This document shows positions 19,931 through 29,802 of a stretch of 64,000 nucleotides of DNA, in pieces. The stretch is taken from the NCBI GenBank assembly GCA_951799405.1, contig OX637335.1:20960342-21024341 (forward strand), given 5' to 3'. How positions within the stretch are numbered: position 1 is the stretch's first letter; each line of letters begins with the position of its first letter. The DNA comes from Agapetus fuscipes. Its lineage: Eukaryota > Arthropoda > Insecta > Trichoptera > Glossosomatidae. A program made the translations under genes and the position numbers. The notes beneath the pieces are model-generated. The model saw only the letters and a program-made list of their open reading frames with translations, was not told where the DNA came from and did no database searches.

Positions 19931-20522
19931 TAGTTGCATTTTTTGGCTGAAATTTTTGGTTTTGTGAAGATGTATTGACCAATAATTGGCAGAAGGAAAA
20001 ATTCACTTAATGGTCCGTTTTGTTGGAAATCTGACGTCGCGTCGTCTCGCTCTGTTTTCGCTCTTTATTGCTCGCACACACACACACATGTTGTAACACG
20101 AAGAAGTTGCTATATTGTTGCGGTTTGTTTTCATCACATTTAGCAGAGAGTGACGCGTCTTTAGCAGCACTTTGTGGCTTCTCACTTTTTGTTTGAACTA
20201 ACAACTATACTGTGTTACACACACACACACACACACACACACACTGTTTGAACACCGCCTAAAATAGCCATAGGCTATAGGTAATGGTAAACTACATTTC
20301 AAAGTTTTTTTTTTACACAATGTTTGTTGGTCGATCGATATGAAACTTCACATGATCCATTTTGAGGGTATTTTACACGTTTCCTGAAAATTTTATCTAA
20401 GTGTGTTGAGCGGTTTATACAGATATAGGAAACAACTTTTTACATACATTTTATATGAAAAAAATGGGGGGGAAAAAATGATCGTGGTACGATCGATATT
20501 ATTATTATTCACTCCGAAATCT
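19931..20522. other. no gene; (CA)n at 20218-20244 and a shared repeat scrap
   Basis: It contains a 13-unit CA microsatellite. At 20330-20450, GAAACTTCACATGATCCA...GTTTCCTGAAAATTTT...GAGCGGTTTA matches a segment at 24095-24190 and, weakly, one at 20735-20870. This is an old interspersed repeat of unknown class. Confidence 0.45.
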
Positions 20523-20700
20523 AATGGGGCTTCCACACGCTTGCCAACCCATCACAAGTCAAGCGCACAGTGTGTCGTCTAGAACATTTTTGCTGGACAA
20601 AATTTTGTCTAATTGACTAATTTTGTCCAGCTAGCATGTTCTAGACGACACACTGTGCGCTTGACTTGAGATGGGTTGGCAAGCGTGTGGAAGCCCCATT
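20523..20700. mobile_element. foldback MITE, 178 bp, near-perfect palindrome
   Basis: The left arm AATGGGGCTTCCACACGCTT...CGTCTAGAACAT and the right arm, its complement, pair over about 70 bp with a single-base indel and one or two mismatches. A short second stem near the apex uses TGGACAAAATT and its complement. No coding sequence. The arms are so alike that the insertion is either young or under gene conversion. Confidence 0.88.
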
Positions 20701-20887
20701 TTTTGTTGTACATTTATTATGAAAAAAATGAAAAACTGCGACGTAAAACATTTTCGTATCCGATTGACTTCAAAGTTCATGGGAATCATTCCGAAAATAT
20801 TTTACAGGGTTACAAAAAAAAAACAAAATCGGTTCAGCTGTTTAGGAGTACATAATGTATCATACATATACATACCTATATACCTCC
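20701..20887. other. no gene seen; old repeat scrap
   Basis: It contains the third copy of the old interspersed segment (GACTTCAAAGTTCATGGGAA, ATCGGTTCAGCTGTTTAGGA). No gene. Confidence 0.4.
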
Positions 20888-21118
20888 CTAAAATCTAAAT
20901 CTAAGCTGCAAAGATATATGTATGTATCATTTAAGATTCATATTAAACGCATTCCCACAAGTAGACATGAATAATTTCGCGCTAACACATGCCGCATGAG
21001 GACCTACAATATAAAAACCCAATCTCAAATGAACATAAGGCCTGCAACTCTTGCCGACCTTTCCTGAAACAGGGGTGACATTGGCAAAGTGAACCATTTT
21101 TTACAGTATGGGTCGTAC
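20888..21118 (-). mobile_element. RTE-A LINE 3' UTR copy
   Basis: AAATCTAAATCTAAGCTGCA at the tail, then TCATATTAAACGCATTCCCA, CTGCAACTCTTGCCGACC, CCTGAAACAGGGGTGACATT and TTTTTTACAGTATGGG. It is truncated at about 21118 before the ACCTATAAGTC block. Confidence 0.88.
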
Positions 21119-21655
21119 ATTATGTTCATATTCATTCGTTTTAATCTGAAAAAAAGGAAAGTAAAAGGGATTAAAGTTGAGGATACCATCTGCTTTATTT
21201 GATTTACAAATTTCACCGTTTTAAATTCACAACGTTTTTTTTTCTATTTTATTTTTGTTGCACTTGTCTGATGCAACTCGGTTTCATGTGGAAACTGCAT
21301 GCATTGATATTCTCTACAGATAACGTGGCTTCTTTCTCGCATCCACCCATCTGAAACTGAAATGGATTGCTTCAACAATGTGAACATAAACGGTTTTTCT
21401 TGCAGTAAAAAAAAACACAGCTTAGATAATTTACATACTTCTGATTGAATTTAGACTGAGATTACAGTTTAATATAGTTAAGAAATAATTTACAACCCGG
21501 GATATTATATCGACAGTCAAACCAGCGTCTTCAGGAGACACTCTTGTTGTGCGGTGATCTAGAATGAAGTTGATAAAGTATTAAGTAAATTAAAAAAAAA
21601 AAAACATTTTTTTTATAATTAACTTTTAGGCGTTTATTTATTTTGTTCACTACCA
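21119..21655. other. no gene seen
   Basis: AT-rich spacer. Confidence 0.35.
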
Positions 21656-21830
21656 GTTTCGGGAGATGATGATGATGATGATGAGTTGATGATTTCTTTA
21701 TAGCGCCGTTTCGTGATGTAGTCACTCCAAGGGCGCTGGTGCAAACGATGCCAGAAATTTGCTTGTCTTCAGTGCATTCTGGAACTTTCCATGGTCCTCT
21801 AGCTCTCTCACATGACATGGAGATGCAGTA
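21656..21830 (-). mobile_element. CR1-like LINE 3' end with (ATC)n tail
   Basis: On the minus strand: AGAGGACCATGGAAAGTTCC, then CAGCGCCCTTGGAGTGACTA, CATCACGAAACGGCGCTATA, AAGAAATCATC and six or so ATC repeats. This is the same GCGCC...GGCGC hairpin terminus as at 5261 and 63053. It is truncated in the UTR or the ORF end. Confidence 0.7.
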
Positions 21831-22638
21831 GGTACCTCCTATCTTCAGATGTACCTAATTTAATTTTTTTTTTAATTAACTTTAAAAAAAATATTGCCGA
21901 AACGGTAAATATTGTGATTTTAATTTTGTAATCCTATATAAGTACTAACTTATGTCTCAACTATGCAAAATATTGTATTAAATAGTTATTATTTAGGAAA
22001 ATGGATTTTTCCAACATGAAATATGGGCCCTTTTTAATGGTATATATTTTTAATGAATTAAAAGTGAATTTTTTGTATAATAATGTATCCCCAGGTCTAG
22101 TAAAAAAATGACGAATTGACAACAACAAAAACACTCTTAGAAATTACATATTTTTAAAAGGATATGAAAAATGCAGTTAAAATATTTTCTTCTTTGTATG
22201 AATGTGATGCCGTCCTTTGATGATAAAAATAAATTTATGTAAGACCAAGAGGCCTGTCACCGAAAATAGAGAATTCTGTTACCGAGGTATTTTCTTATAT
22301 ACCAGTTTTTATGTCAAAGAAACGAATTATTTATTACCTCTAGATAGCGTGTTCCCAAGGTGGCAGATACGGGAATGCTCGCTAGCAGGGTAGGGATGAA
22401 ATTAAACAGTCCCTGCAGACCGACATGTAGTCACCAACCCGTCTGGAAAACGTAGTAACCCACTCCTTTCGAAATGATAAAAACTTAACACAACAGCCAA
22501 TTGAAAGGCATGAATAATACTGTAGGAGTCCTACGTTAAGAAAATTATTAAGAAAGACTGAGAAAGAAAATGAAATAAATTAAAATGCGTATTGACTTCA
22601 TTTTGTTCTGTACCTCGAGTTTACAATACTGCGTAAAT
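21831..22638. other. no gene seen
   Basis: AT-rich spacer, no repeat match found. Confidence 0.35.
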
Positions 22639-22750
22639 CTCACCTTGATTGCGTAAATTGAAAATCTATGGAATATGCGACGGCACTCGTAGAGACTAGA
22701 GAGTGATTTAAATTGCCATACATTTTTTCGATTCACGCAATCGAGGTGAG
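22639..22750. mobile_element. small foldback element, 112 bp
   Basis: The ends CTCACCTTGATTGCGTAAAT and the complement of ATTCACGCAATCGAGGTGAG are inverted repeats with three mismatches. Non-coding. Confidence 0.55.
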
Positions 22751-23164
22751 TTGACACAATGCTTTATACTAGGGGCACTGATCTTGAAATACATCGATTA
22801 GTCTGTCTAATTATCTGCAAAGGAAAATAAAAAACGCGATGTACGAAATTGCACACGTGAGAGAATAATTTTTATCATCTAAGATGCCGAGTCGCGAGTT
22901 TGCTATCGTCTTATCTGTTCCCAGCTAACCGAGCCAATAATTGCCGCCTTTCCGTGCTGGCTATACCGTAAGCTTATATACGAGTATTCACTCATACCAA
23001 TGTTATCTGTTATCTGCGAGTTATCTTTTCTATATGCATCTGTAGCATGGACAGAAAATGACAATGAACTGGAGAATATGCTATTTTCTTTTTTTTGTTT
23101 CATTTAATATTGTCATGTTTTTTTTCTATTTTAATATCTAAATAAGGATGATGCTGGGAATCAG
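22751..23164. other. no gene seen
   Basis: Unassigned spacer. Confidence 0.35.
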
Positions 23165-23305
23165 CCTAAAAGACAGGGTTCCAAACCAGGAGATCCGTAG
23201 ACGCACTGGTGTCACTGATGTCATGCAGTGAGTGGCCTGCTTAAAGTGGCGCTGGGCTGGTCACGTCGCAAGGCAGGACCATGACAGGTGGCCGAAAAGG
23301 ATAAC
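23165..23305 (+). pseudogene. RTE-C LINE ORF2 C-terminal fragment
   Basis: The plus frame reads LKDRVPNQEIRRRTGVTDVM, a stop, then VACLKWRWAGHVARQDHDRW and PKRI. The LKWRWAGHVAR motif corresponds to the RWFGHVERM position of RTE-A/B but in the form used by another RTE subgroup. A longer copy is at 44180-44500. It is cut off where SINE-B begins. Confidence 0.7.
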
Positions 23306-23307
23306 TA

Positions 23308-23625
23308 TATAGTCGATAGCTCAGTTGTCATTCCATGCCGAGAGCTCGGGCTCGAATCCCAGCGAGGTTGTCGGAAATGATTTTCCGTTTCGGTTTTTAT
23401 TTTAAACACAAAATAAAATACCGGCAAGGTTTACTCAGCCATCACAAGAAATGAGTACCAGCCCCATCAGGAGCTGGGAAACCCTCACTTCAACTAAAGT
23501 AAGGTTGACGTAAGGCCGGCCACCTTACCTATAAAAATAATTGGGTGCCACTCGCCACTTGCGAAACCCTTCGGGGATAACGCAGGAGAGGTTACACTTT
23601 ATGTGAAGCATACATAGTTGATTTT
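23308..23625 (+). mobile_element. SINE-B, near full length with its own tRNA head
   Basis: The head reads CGATAGCTCAGTTGTCATTC (box A ATAGCTCAGTTG) and GAGCTCGGGCTCGAATCCC (box B GGCTCGAATCC). The body follows: GTCGGAAATGATTTTCCG, TTTCGGTTTTTATTTTAAA, GAGCTGGGAAACCCTCACTT, CAACTAAAGTAAGGTTGACG, CTATAAAAATAATTGGGTGC, CTTCGGGGATAACGCAGG. It was probably transcribed by RNA polymerase III. It joins the RTE-C scrap with almost no gap. Confidence 0.75.
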
Positions 23626-23894
23626 TTTGTGTCTATTTACTTTGCACATATTTTGTAAATCGTCAAAATGGCAATGATAGTGTTAGATTTGCCAATATCT
23701 ATATTTCGCAGTTATTGTTTCTAATTGTGGCTCGTCATGGCGTTGCAGAAATGTTCATTACTAAAGAATAATAATTAATTCAATGACATTCATTTCTATT
23801 TTTGATTATTATTTACTAGTTTCATATTTTGAAACTCCTTTATGGCTGTCTTCAGACTCAAGATTTCAGTTTTTTGGACAAATATATACATAAC
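23626..23894. other. no gene seen
   Basis: AT-rich spacer. Confidence 0.35.
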
Positions 23895-24035
23895 TAACAG
23901 CTGTATCCACAACACGTTTGATCCGTGGCTGATTCAAGGATCATCGTTTTTTTACGTATGGAAAATTCACGTAAGGCGGCGGCTGAGCCATGGATTTCCT
24001 ATGTGCGAATTACACCCTAAAAGTTTAATGGATTG
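23895..24035. mobile_element. small foldback element M6, copy 1
   Basis: CACGTTTGATCCGTGGCTGA on the left pairs imperfectly with GGCTGAGCCATGGATTTCC on the right around a GTATGGAAAATTCAC centre. The better preserved copy is at 37485-37603. Confidence 0.5.
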
Positions 24036-24715
24036 TGTATTGACATTGTGAAGATTAATTTTAATAGAGAAAACGGATCTGTTTTTTATTCGCTCGGCAC
24101 GCAACTTCACAGGAACCATCCCGAGAATATTTTGCATGTTTCCTGAAAAAGTCATTAAAATCAGTTGAGCGGTGTAGGAGTCCATAGGAAACATACTTAC
24201 ATGCTTGTTTATACAATTTTTTGATAATAGAATTCAATAAAAAATATTTGTGATAAATTTATCATAATATTAAAGCATCATATTATTCTTTCTATTTTTA
24301 TGAACCGTTCATAGAATACCGATAGGTACACAAAAAATAACATTCGATGCAAAATAGCTCAGCGAGAATTTGCAATAATGTCTCGACTGCAGCTGCGGTC
24401 ATAGAAATCTTGAGTTTGAATGTCAAGACAAAGTGTTAGCTTGCGGCTGCACGTCATTTGAGCCAATGGCGTGCAAAACAGCCAACTTGCACGGCGAGAT
24501 TCGTGTCAAGACAATTCGGTCAAAGATAACTCGTCCACAGACAGCTGCTCCATTGAAAAATCAGTCACATGACAGTTCTTCCACACGACTTTTCGATCAC
24601 ATACGATATGGGCCCCATCAGACAGCTCTATTACAAAAACCTTTCTATCCAAAAAGCCCTTGTGATTACTGCAGTTTTAATAATTTTTAGTTTTTCTATG
24701 GTGGAGCTTGCTTTC
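24036..24715. other. no gene recognised; old repeat at 24095-24200
   Basis: GCAACTTCACAGGAACCATC...GTTTCCTGAAAAAGTC...GAGCGGTGTAGGAGTCC is the same old interspersed repeat as at 20330. The 24433-24690 stretch has a moderate-GC open frame (85 codons) with no recognised domain; it contains degenerate TCGTCCACAGACAG-like units reminiscent of the 25430 array. Confidence 0.35.
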
Positions 24716-25160
24716 CTTGGCTTATAGGTTGGTATGCGGCTGACCGCCCATGCTGTAGAGAATGGTTCACTTTACCAATGCTTTGCGGTGGCCGGGCCGG
24801 TTGCCTGGAACAACTTGCCCGTCGGTGTTCGCGCGAACCGGCCTACCACCACCTTCAGAAAGGGACTGAAGACACTATTTTTCTCCAGAAGCCATGGCGC
24901 CCTTGAGATGGTCCTGGACCATTAAATGGCGCCACAGGAAAGAAATCATCCATCATCATCAATGTCACCCCTGTTTCAGGAAGGACGGCAAGACTTGCAG
25001 GGTGTATGTCCATTTGAGATATGGGTTTTTATGTTGTAGGTTCACATGCGGCATGTGCAAGCGTGAACTTGTACTTGTCTGCTTGTGAGAATGCCTGTAA
25101 TGTGAATCCCCAATGTTACATATTTTTGCAACTTAGATTCGATTGGATTAGATAGATTAC
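24716..25160 (+). mobile_element. RTE-A LINE 3' UTR copy carrying a CR1-like insertion
   Basis: The plus copy runs CTTGGCTTATAGGTTGG...GGTTCACTTTACCAATG to 24779, is interrupted, and resumes at 24957 with AATGTCACCCCTGTTTCAGG, ending TTTTTGCAACTTAGATTCG. Without the insert it is a typical 270-bp copy with a (TTAGA)-type tail remnant. Confidence 0.88.
24780..24956 (+). mobile_element. CR1-like LINE 3' end inserted in RTE-A
   Basis: The plus frame reads AVAGPVAWNNLPVGVRANRP, TTTFRKGLKTLFFSRSHGAL and EMVLDH, then a stop. AGPVxWNxLP...FRxxLKTxLF is the standard C-terminus of CR1/L2-group LINE ORF2. The terminus ATGGCGCC...GGCGCCA pairs as a hairpin, and the tail is (ATC)n. CAATG occurs on both sides (24775-24779 and about 24957-24961) and fits a 5-bp target duplication. 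Confidence 0.85.
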
Positions 25161-25172
25161 ATATATTATCGT

Positions 25173-25418
25173 CCCCCCAGTGCTTCTATGGCTTATCTAC
25201 CATTCGATTCAAAGATGACCTTTAAATGAAATTGTCTTAAAAATTACATTCTACACAATCTGAGCTAAAAAACGTAAAACATGTTAATATGAGACTTGTT
25301 TTTAATATTTTCAAAATATATTTCCAGCATTCATTAGACACATTGATTCAGTACACATACAAACATTGCTCATGTGAAATTACCTCTTATGAACACAAGA
25401 TAAACAAGCACTAAGGGG
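25173..25418. mobile_element. non-autonomous DNA element M4, copy 2
   Basis: The ends are CCCCCCAGTGCTTCTATGGC and the complement of GATAAACAAGCACTAAGGGG. The interior shares GATTCAAAGATGACC, CTACACAATCTGAGCTAA and CAAACATTGCTCATGTG with the other copies. Length about 246 bp. No transposase. The superfamily is undetermined. Confidence 0.75.
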
Positions 25419-25424
25419 ATAAGT

Positions 25425-25575
25425 CTTGCGGACAAACTATCGTGTGACCGAAATAAAATCGTGACCGATGTGTCTGTTTACGAGGTGTCTGTGACGAACT
25501 GTCGTGTGACCGATTAGTCTATGGCCGGGCTGTCAGTGGACGGGTTGTCTGTGAACGATGCGGTGGAACCATCGA
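25425..25575. repeat. degenerate minisatellite, GTC(T)GTGACCGA-type units
   Basis: Repeated variants such as TCGTGTGACCGA, GTGTCTGTTTACGAG, GTGTCTGTGACGAACTG and TTGTCTGTGAACGATG occur head to tail. It resembles, in unit style, the arms of the foldback elements at 39680, 47906 and 51964. Confidence 0.5.
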
Positions 25576-25784
25576 AATTATATATATTTTGTACAGAGTT
25601 GTGAAGAGTCTATGATTCCCTATCTTTTGGTTGTTATCTCACGAGAAAACTGCTTGAAATGGGGTCAAATGTGACCTCTCTATAAAACTAAGTCTTAGAT
25701 ACAAGTACTGTAATCTCTCTTCCATTTAGGTGAAGGAGGGTTGTTATTACTTAGTGCGTCAATGTATATATTATAATATCGCCA
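25576..25784. other. no gene seen
   Basis: AT-rich spacer. Confidence 0.35.
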
Positions 25785-25990
25785 CCTTAAAGGTAAAACT
25801 GAATGAGTGCTGATTCACTGTTTTGAGAAATCGTGGATATAACATTATATTGTGTGTAACTTAATCATAATCATAATTAGTGAACTAATCATAAGAATGT
25901 GCTCGAATGGCAAACTTCTAAACTACAGGATGTTCACACAGTTTTAGTGTTTTCTGTCGTAGAAAATAAATGATTCCACTCGCGACATGG
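25785..25990 (+). repeat. interspersed repeat S, copy 1
   Basis: It starts near ACCTTAAAGGTAAAACTGAA and ends near CTACAGGATGTTCACACAG, GTGTTTTCTGTCGTAGAAAA. The same two blocks occur at 28165-28335 (minus) and 40190-40349 (plus), and a part at 27660-27740. Non-coding, class unknown. Confidence 0.5.
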
Positions 25991-26075
25991 AAGGATAATA
26001 CGTTAAAACAGGTACTCTATATGCGCAGTTTATTGTGATTCGTTTCATGGTGATATTGCTTTTTTAATTATTAAA

Positions 26076-26266
26076 ACACCCAAACTGTAAAAATTGGTTC
26101 ACTTCGCCAATGTCACTGTATCAGGGTTTCAGGGCGGGTAGAGTTGCAGGGCTAATGTTATTTTGAGTTTTTATTTTACAATCACACATGCAGGTTGTTT
26201 GCTTGTGTGCATGCATTTAATATGGATATTAAATGTAAATATTTCTTTGCAACTTTGATTAAGGAT
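26076..26266 (+). mobile_element. RTE-A LINE 3' UTR copy, old
   Basis: CACCCAAACTGTAAAAATTG, GTTCACTTCGCCAATGTCAC, CAGGGCGGGTAGAGTTGCAG and TTTCTTTGCAACTTTGATTA. It is diverged, like the 14938 copy. Confidence 0.75.
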
Positions 26267-26606
26267 TCTTTAGTATTATTTTACGTACATACGAGTATAT
26301 TATACGATGTTCACACAGGTATTTTTAAATGTAAGCAGATACGTCATAAAAATATAATTTAAACATTTTCTTTACTTCCAAGATGGATGCCCAGATTGTC
26401 AAGTTTTGACGTTTTATTCAAGATGGAGTCTCGAGCTTAGAGGAAGATATTTTTTGTAGATACAACCAACAAAAGTACGTGATGGAGATGACCGTTAGCG
26501 ATAACAGACAACGAGAAAAAATATTATATATTAGGTACCTACACAAATACATTTTTCATAAACCCAAAATTTATACTTGTACCTCGTATAAAATATGTTG
26601 TATACT
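26267..26606. other. no gene seen
   Basis: Unassigned spacer with two CAAGATGGA-containing phrases. Confidence 0.3.
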
Positions 26607-26830
26607 ATCTAATCTAATCTAAGTTGCAAAGATATATTAACATTTAAAGCTCATATCAAATGCATGCCCACAAACAAACACGTGTAGTTCGCGCTTACAA
26701 ATAAAATGCAAACCTCAAATGAACATAAACCCTACAACTTTTGCCGACCTTCCCTGACACAGGGGTGACGTTGGCAAAGTGAACCATTTTTTACAGTATG
26801 CCTCATACCAGCCTTTAAGTCATGGAAACT
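26607..26830 (-). mobile_element. RTE-A LINE 3' UTR copy, (TTAGA)n tail
   Basis: ATCTAATCTAATCTAAGTTG, then AAATGCATGCCCACAAACAA, CTACAACTTTTGCCGACC, CCCTGACACAGGGGTGACG and CCAGCCTTTAAGTCATGG. The loop of the conserved hairpin is ACA here instead of AAA while the stem is intact. It lacks about 15 bp between CAGTATG and CCTCATA. Confidence 0.88.
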
Positions 26831-26892
26831 CCTCATTTATAATTCTTCAAAAAGGACCATTTGAGTCGTATAGAATCTATCTATCTATTCGT

Positions 26893-27127
26893 CTCTGTAG
26901 TGCTTGTATGTCTTTCTCCATCAGAGGTAATTTCACATGAGCAATGTTTGCATGTGTACTGGACCAATGTGTCTTGCAAATGCTAGAAATTGATTTAAAA
27001 AATATTTAAAACAACTCTCAAATTATCGTGTTACTTTTTTTTTCTTAGCTCAGATTGTGTAGAATGTGATTCTTAAGACAATTTCATTGAAAGGTCATCT
27101 TTGAATCAAACAAGCACTGGGGGGATG
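26893..27127. mobile_element. non-autonomous DNA element M4, copy 3
   Basis: It runs from CTGTAGTGCTTGTATGTC to AAACAAGCACTGGGGGGATG, with GGACCAATGTGTCTTGC and GTAGAATGTGATTCTTAAG inside. It matches copy 1 at 13111 without that copy's LINE insert. Confidence 0.72.
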
Positions 27128-27146
27128 TATTAAACTTCTAACTAAA

Positions 27147-27385
27147 AAAAATCTAACTTATAAGGATATTTAAGATTCGTAGAAAATAGTCATAAGCAAA
27201 CACGTCTATATGTTGCATGCTTCCTTAAAAAAGAAAAACCCAAATCTGAAATGAACATTATCCCTGCAAATCGTAATGTCATCCATTTGAAGAAGGGGTG
27301 GTATTGAAATAGTTTTTTTACAGTATAATTAATATACCTACAGTATTTTACAAAGTCAGTCTCATACCAACTTTAAGGAATATTC
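27147..27385 (-). mobile_element. RTE-A LINE 3' UTR copy, badly decayed
   Basis: Recognisable by order: AAATCTAACTTATAAGGATA, CATAAGCAAACACG, AATCTGAAATGAACAT, CCTGCAAATCG, AGGGGTGGTATTG and GTCTCATACCAACTTTAAGG. Many small changes place it among the oldest copies. Confidence 0.6.
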
Positions 27386-27386
27386 T

Positions 27387-27478
27387 AAAATCTATTATCT
27401 AAGTTGCAAAGATATCTTTCATATTAAATGCATTCCCATAAGCAGACAGGTACAAGTTCGCGCTTACCCATGCATTGA
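27387..27478 (-). mobile_element. RTE-A 3' UTR, short truncated copy
   Basis: CTATTATCTAAGTTGCAAAG, then TTAAATGCATTCCCATAAGC and TACAAGTTCGCGCTTACCC, ending abruptly at 27478. Confidence 0.8.
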
Positions 27479-27744
27479 ATATATTCGAAAATTACATAAA
27501 AATAGTGAAAGCCCATTTACGTTTGCGTCAATAAAAATTGTAGACATTGCCAATGCTATTCCAGTTAATGAAAAAAAAGTTGTTTTATTTTTAATCAAAA
27601 TAATATCTTTGACCCATCACATTACAACCAATGCATTCATTTAAACTTGTCGTGGTATTTTCAATACAAGTGCTGATTCACTGATTGGAGAAATCGTGGA
27701 TAAAACATTTTATAACTTCTTCACTAAGTGAACTGATTATAAGG
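27479..27744. other. no gene seen; partial repeat S near 27660
   Basis: GTGCTGATTCACTGATTGGA and GAAATCGTGGATAAAACA match repeat S copy 1. The rest is unassigned. Confidence 0.4.
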
Positions 27745-28175
27745 AAGCTAATCTAATCTAATCTAATCTAAGCTGCAAAGATATATATCATTTAAGATTT
27801 ATATTAAATGCATTCCCACAAGCAGACATGTATAATTTCGCGCTAACACATGCCGCATGTGGACCTACAATATAAAAACCCAATCTCAAATGAACATAAG
27901 CCTTGCAACTCTTGCCGTCCTTCCCTGAAACAGGGGTGACATTGGCAAAGTGAACCAATTTTTTACAGTATGGGTGGTCAGCCACATAACAACCTATAAG
28001 TCAAGGAACATACATGACAAATTACATTTTTAAAATCAATAAATTATAATATATACATGGACATAAAAAACTAAATCATAAAAACCAATTTTACTTTAAC
28101 AAACCCTAGCCGCCAACATCACAGATCAACCGCCATTTCTTTCTATCCTTACATACTTCTTTCATTTCCTCAGAG
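27745..28175 (-). mobile_element. RTE-A LINE 3' end with short ORF tail
   Basis: It has four TCTAA tail units, a complete UTR, the AT-rich linker and the complement of the last ORF codons (to about 28175, encoding MKEVCKD...KKWRLICDVGG on the minus strand). It breaks off where repeat S begins. Confidence 0.88.
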
Positions 28176-28335
28176 CGCTTATAAAAAACATATAAACTAC
28201 AGGATTTCCACACGTTTTTTTTGTGTTTTCTCTCATAGGAAAGAGGAAAAAAAGGTGCATTAATCTGAGAAACCCATGTTAACTGAATATATCAAAAATT
28301 CAGTTCTACCTTTAAGGTATCGATTTCTTTATATT
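28165..28335 (-). repeat. interspersed repeat S, copy 2
   Basis: AACTACAGGATTTCCACACG, GTGTTTTCTCTCATAGGAAA and CTACCTTTAAGGTATCGATT are the complement order of copies 1 and 3. Confidence 0.5.
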
Positions 28336-28783
28336 TTAGTTAAAAAGTAGTTTCGTCTATTTTTTCTGCAGTATCTAAAATTACTTACCGTTCTGTCTAT
28401 CAAGAAATATGTATCGATAAATTCCACTAGCAACTCCCAGAATCACAAATCAAAGCCACCAATCCCTCAATCACCAGCTTCCACTCGAATCTTCCAAACA
28501 CCATCATTACCAACACCGACACTACCATTTGAAACGAAATTGCTTGTCGTTTTTTTGGGTGTTTGGGATGCGCCGCTGTTTGTTAGTGGTAGGTACGTCA
28601 GGTGTTCCACTTCTTCCTCTCACCAGCCTCTGGGTGACTCACGATCCGAAATGAATTGGTACCACTGGTTAACAAGCCTGCTTACGAACCAAGATTACTG
28701 TTGCGAATGTGTGATTGTGTGTTTTGTTTGTGTGTGTGAGTCGGTGTTAGTTGGTGTGAGTTGTGTCTGTGTGAGTATAATCT
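28336..28783. other. no gene recognised
   Basis: Mixed composition. TGTGTGTGAG-type simple sequence lies at 28715-28775. The open frame from 28540 has no recognisable domain. Confidence 0.3.
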
Positions 28784-28857
28784 ATAAAACATGGCGGCGT
28801 ATCCGATCCACTTTATATGGAACAACGATCAGCTGTTTAGGCTCCGCCATGTTTTAT
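28784..28857. mobile_element. tiny foldback element, 74 bp
   Basis: ATAAAACATGGCGGCG at the left and the complement of GGCTCCGCCATGTTTTAT at the right are inverted repeats with one mismatch over 15 bp. Non-coding. Confidence 0.55.
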
Positions 28858-28863
28858 TCCGTC

Positions 28864-29036
28864 CTGTCTTCAAATAGATACGGGGCTGTCCATATATGTA
28901 TTACGTCATTCGCATTAAGGGGGGGGGGGGAGTCTAGTCTGCAGATGATGGCAAATGATGTACGAGTACCAAAAGTGACGTCGTTCTTGTAAATACCAAT
29001 TTCTACAAAATATACAAAATATTATGTAAGTAATAT
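28864..29036. repeat. fragment of an unclassified DNA element
   Basis: GGGGCTGTCCATATATGTATT followed by ACGTCATTCGC, a G-run and TGACGTCGTTC. A matching but inverted terminus (TGACGTAATTTATGGACGGCC) is at 35355-35378, also beside a G-rich run. This looks like the end of a family seen in many animal genomes, but I cannot classify it. Confidence 0.4.
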
Positions 29037-29068
29037 AATCTAATCTAAATCTAAGCTGCAAAGATAAT
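29037..29068 (-). mobile_element. RTE-A tail scrap, 32 bp
   Basis: TAATCTAATCTAAATCTAAGC followed by TGCAAAGATA is only the last 30 bp of an RTE-A copy. It is joined head-on to the plus copy that follows. Confidence 0.7.
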
Positions 29069-29535
29069 AAATAAATAATCATAATAAAAGAAGAGCCTGT
29101 ATGAAGAAAATTATGACTCTGGAGGAAATGAAAGAAGTATGTAAGGACAGAAAGAAATGGCGGTTGATCTGTAATGTTGGCGGCTAGGGTTTATTAAATT
29201 GGAATTTGTTTTTTATTTGTAAATGGATATTTTGTATTTGGATATTATTATTTAGTGATGTATAAAATGTAATTTGTCTTGTGTGTGTGTTTCTTGACTT
29301 ATAGGTTGGTATGCGGCTGACCACCCATGCTGTAAAAATGGTTCACTTTGCCAATGTCACCCCTGTCTCAGGGAAGGACAGCAAGAGTTGCAGGGTGTAT
29401 GTCCATTTGAGATTTGGTTTTTATGTTGTAGGTTCACATGAGGCATGTGCAAGCGCGAACTTGTACGTGTCTGGTTGTGAGAATGCATGTAATGTGAATC
29501 TCCAATGTAACATATCTTTGCAACTTAGATTAGAT
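29069..29535 (+). mobile_element. RTE-A LINE 3' end, (TTAGA)n tail
   Basis: The ORF tail reads KRRACMKKIMTLEEMKEVCKD and KKWRLICNVGG, then a stop at about 29187. The AT-rich linker, the UTR from CTTGACTTATAGGTTGG, the hairpin CCCTGTCTCAGGG and a TTAGATTAGATTAAATTAGAT tail follow. It is tail-to-tail with the minus copy that starts at 29536. Confidence 0.9.
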
Positions 29536-29802
29536 TAAATTAGATTAGAAAGATATGTATCATTTAAGATTCATATTAAATGCATTCTCACAAGCAGACA
29601 TGTATAATTTCGCGCTTACACATGCCGCATGTGGACCTACAATATAAAAAAAACCCAATCTCAAATGAACATAAGCCCTGCAACTCTTGCCGACCTTCCC
29701 TGAAGCAGGGGTGACATTGGCAAAGTGAACCATTTTTTACAGTATGGGTGGTCATCCGCATACCAACCTATCAGTCAAGGAATACAAGCAATCAATACAT
29801 TC
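29536..29802 (-). mobile_element. RTE-A 3' UTR, part 1 of a copy split by the Ty3 element
   Basis: This minus copy runs from the tail at 29536 to AATACAAGCAATCAATACATTC at 29802. It resumes after the LTR element at 34842 and continues to 35127 with linker and ORF tail. The host copy is therefore older than the LTR insertion. Confidence 0.88.

Noticed and set aside
29520..29545. Telomeric TTAGG repeats
   Set aside because: The units are TTAGA/ATTAG, occur only at RTE-A 3' ends, and are few per site.
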